From: Azolla caroliniana
Lineage: Eukaryota > Polypodiophyta
Direction: 5' to 3'
NCBI GenBank assembly: GCA_043228905.1
Contig: JBHGNT010000044.1
Span: 62,001 to 126,000, forward strand
DNA length: 64,000 nt
In this document: piece by piece, positions 63,921 to 64,000 of the stretch
Numbering within the stretch: position 1 is the first letter of the stretch
Layout of the letters: each line of letters opens with the position of its first letter
Translations under genes and position numbers: made by a program
Notes under the pieces: model-generated
The model's input: only the letters and a program-made list of their open reading frames with translations
Databases searched by the model: none
What the model was told of the DNA's origin: nothing

Positions 63921-64000
63921 CTCAGGTAAAGAGACATGAAGAAATTAGCAAACTTGAGGAGGGAGTTGAGAGGAGCCCTTGAGTAAATTAAAATGTTCAT
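63921..64000. repeat. Partial F' monomer at the right edge
   Basis: The first 80 bp of an F' monomer (ctcaggtaaagag to ttaaaatgttcat). The array continues past the window. Confidence 0.96.

Larger units (their letters stand above)
1..64000. repeat. 178-bp satellite array, about 359 head-to-tail monomers
   Basis: Every line of the window is the same unit in one orientation. Landmarks repeated in each copy are CTC(A/G)GG, gagacatg, ttaaaatgtt, ggctcgtgtg, the (usually) gatatcgg block, atgcgaatcgaagctaac, gctagct and gaattaaaaa. Landmark positions 3, 181, 359, 537 and so on to 63921 give 359 periods with +16 bp total drift. No monomer is inverted and none is interrupted by unrelated DNA. Known biology: homogeneous nucleosome-sized satellites with higher-order repeats usually lie at centromeres or pericentromeres. 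That location is inferred here, because nothing in the window proves kinetochore function. A subtelomeric or interstitial heterochromatic block is the alternative. No coding capacity is present. Confidence 0.99.

Noticed and set aside
1-64000. CRISPR array
   Set aside because: The direct repeats are 178 bp and contiguous, with no unique spacers between short repeats.
1-64000. CENP-B box
   Set aside because: The minus strand has gcttcgattcgcatg in every monomer, which begins like the TTCG core, but the required A and CGGG do not follow at the right spacing.
1-64000. Identification as the Arabidopsis 178-180-bp centromere repeat
   Set aside because: The length matches, but the sequence does not resemble the Arabidopsis consensus that I recall on either strand.
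1-64000. Firm assignment to the olive-family 178-bp TaqI satellite
   Set aside because: Monomer length and the TCGA site agree, but I cannot compare sequences here. A database search with one monomer would decide it.

Overview
The window is one uninterrupted tandem-repeat (satellite) array. By direct reading the same unit recurs every 178 bp from the first base to the last. From the CTC(A/G)GG landmark at position 3 to the same landmark at 63921 there are 359 monomers, with a net gain of only 16 bp over exactly 359 x 178. I see no unique sequence, transposon, rRNA, tRNA, CRISPR array or credible protein gene. The only open frames (60 and 67 codons) are chance stop-free stretches of the repeat. 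The window starts and ends inside the array, so neither edge is visible.

Organism: a nucleosome-scale, AT-rich monomer in homogeneous head-to-tail arrays with multi-monomer higher-order repeats (HORs) is typical of eukaryotic centromeric or pericentromeric satellite, and 178 bp is a common size in plants. A plant is my best guess. Each monomer has a TCGA (TaqI) site, and a 178-bp TaqI satellite family is known in olive relatives, but I match only on length and site and cannot confirm the species. I do not recognise the monomer as the well-known Arabidopsis centromere repeat.

Monomer classes used below (position 1 = first C of CTC(A/G)GG). Positions about 5-65 vary and define classes; positions about 66-165 are nearly constant. 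A: gatgaaaatag plus gagaggagcccttgag. B: gaagaaattagcaaac plus gagaagacctagtagg (or gagaacacc). B': gaagaaattaccaaac, cattcctggctcgtatgg. B'': as B but cctactagg. C: gacgaaattaccaaat, usually ttcatacatg. C': C-like with gactaatttaaaatg, atcgtatttttg, cgcttgct. D: gttcagaagaccaagtagg. E: ccttaggacggggttg, ttgtggtcaaac, acgttagct. F: B-like start with gagaggagcccttgag and tacgtggctc. F': ctcaggtaaagag with tacctcgctcg. G: ctcaggtaaagag followed by a B-like body.

Layout: 1-3740 holds a duplicated 10-monomer HOR. 3741-13533 is a mosaic of A/B/C/E/F monomers with dispersed copies. 13534-17093 is a second, differently ordered 10-monomer HOR in two copies. 17094-20184 contains a 7-monomer-offset duplication. 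About 20185-34072 is a 6,944-bp (39-monomer) tandem duplication, followed by a 6-monomer HOR pair. 37-38.3 kb has a 5-monomer-offset duplication. 39883-46290 is an 18-monomer (3,204-bp) tandem duplication. 48606-56087 is a 21-monomer (3,741-bp) tandem duplication. The right end carries five copies of a 4-monomer HOR. Near 47.1 kb the array changes character: class C disappears and class D dominates. Nested segmental duplications at 1 to 39 monomers are the signature of ongoing unequal exchange, conversion or break-induced amplification, or possibly of assembly behaviour in a difficult region.
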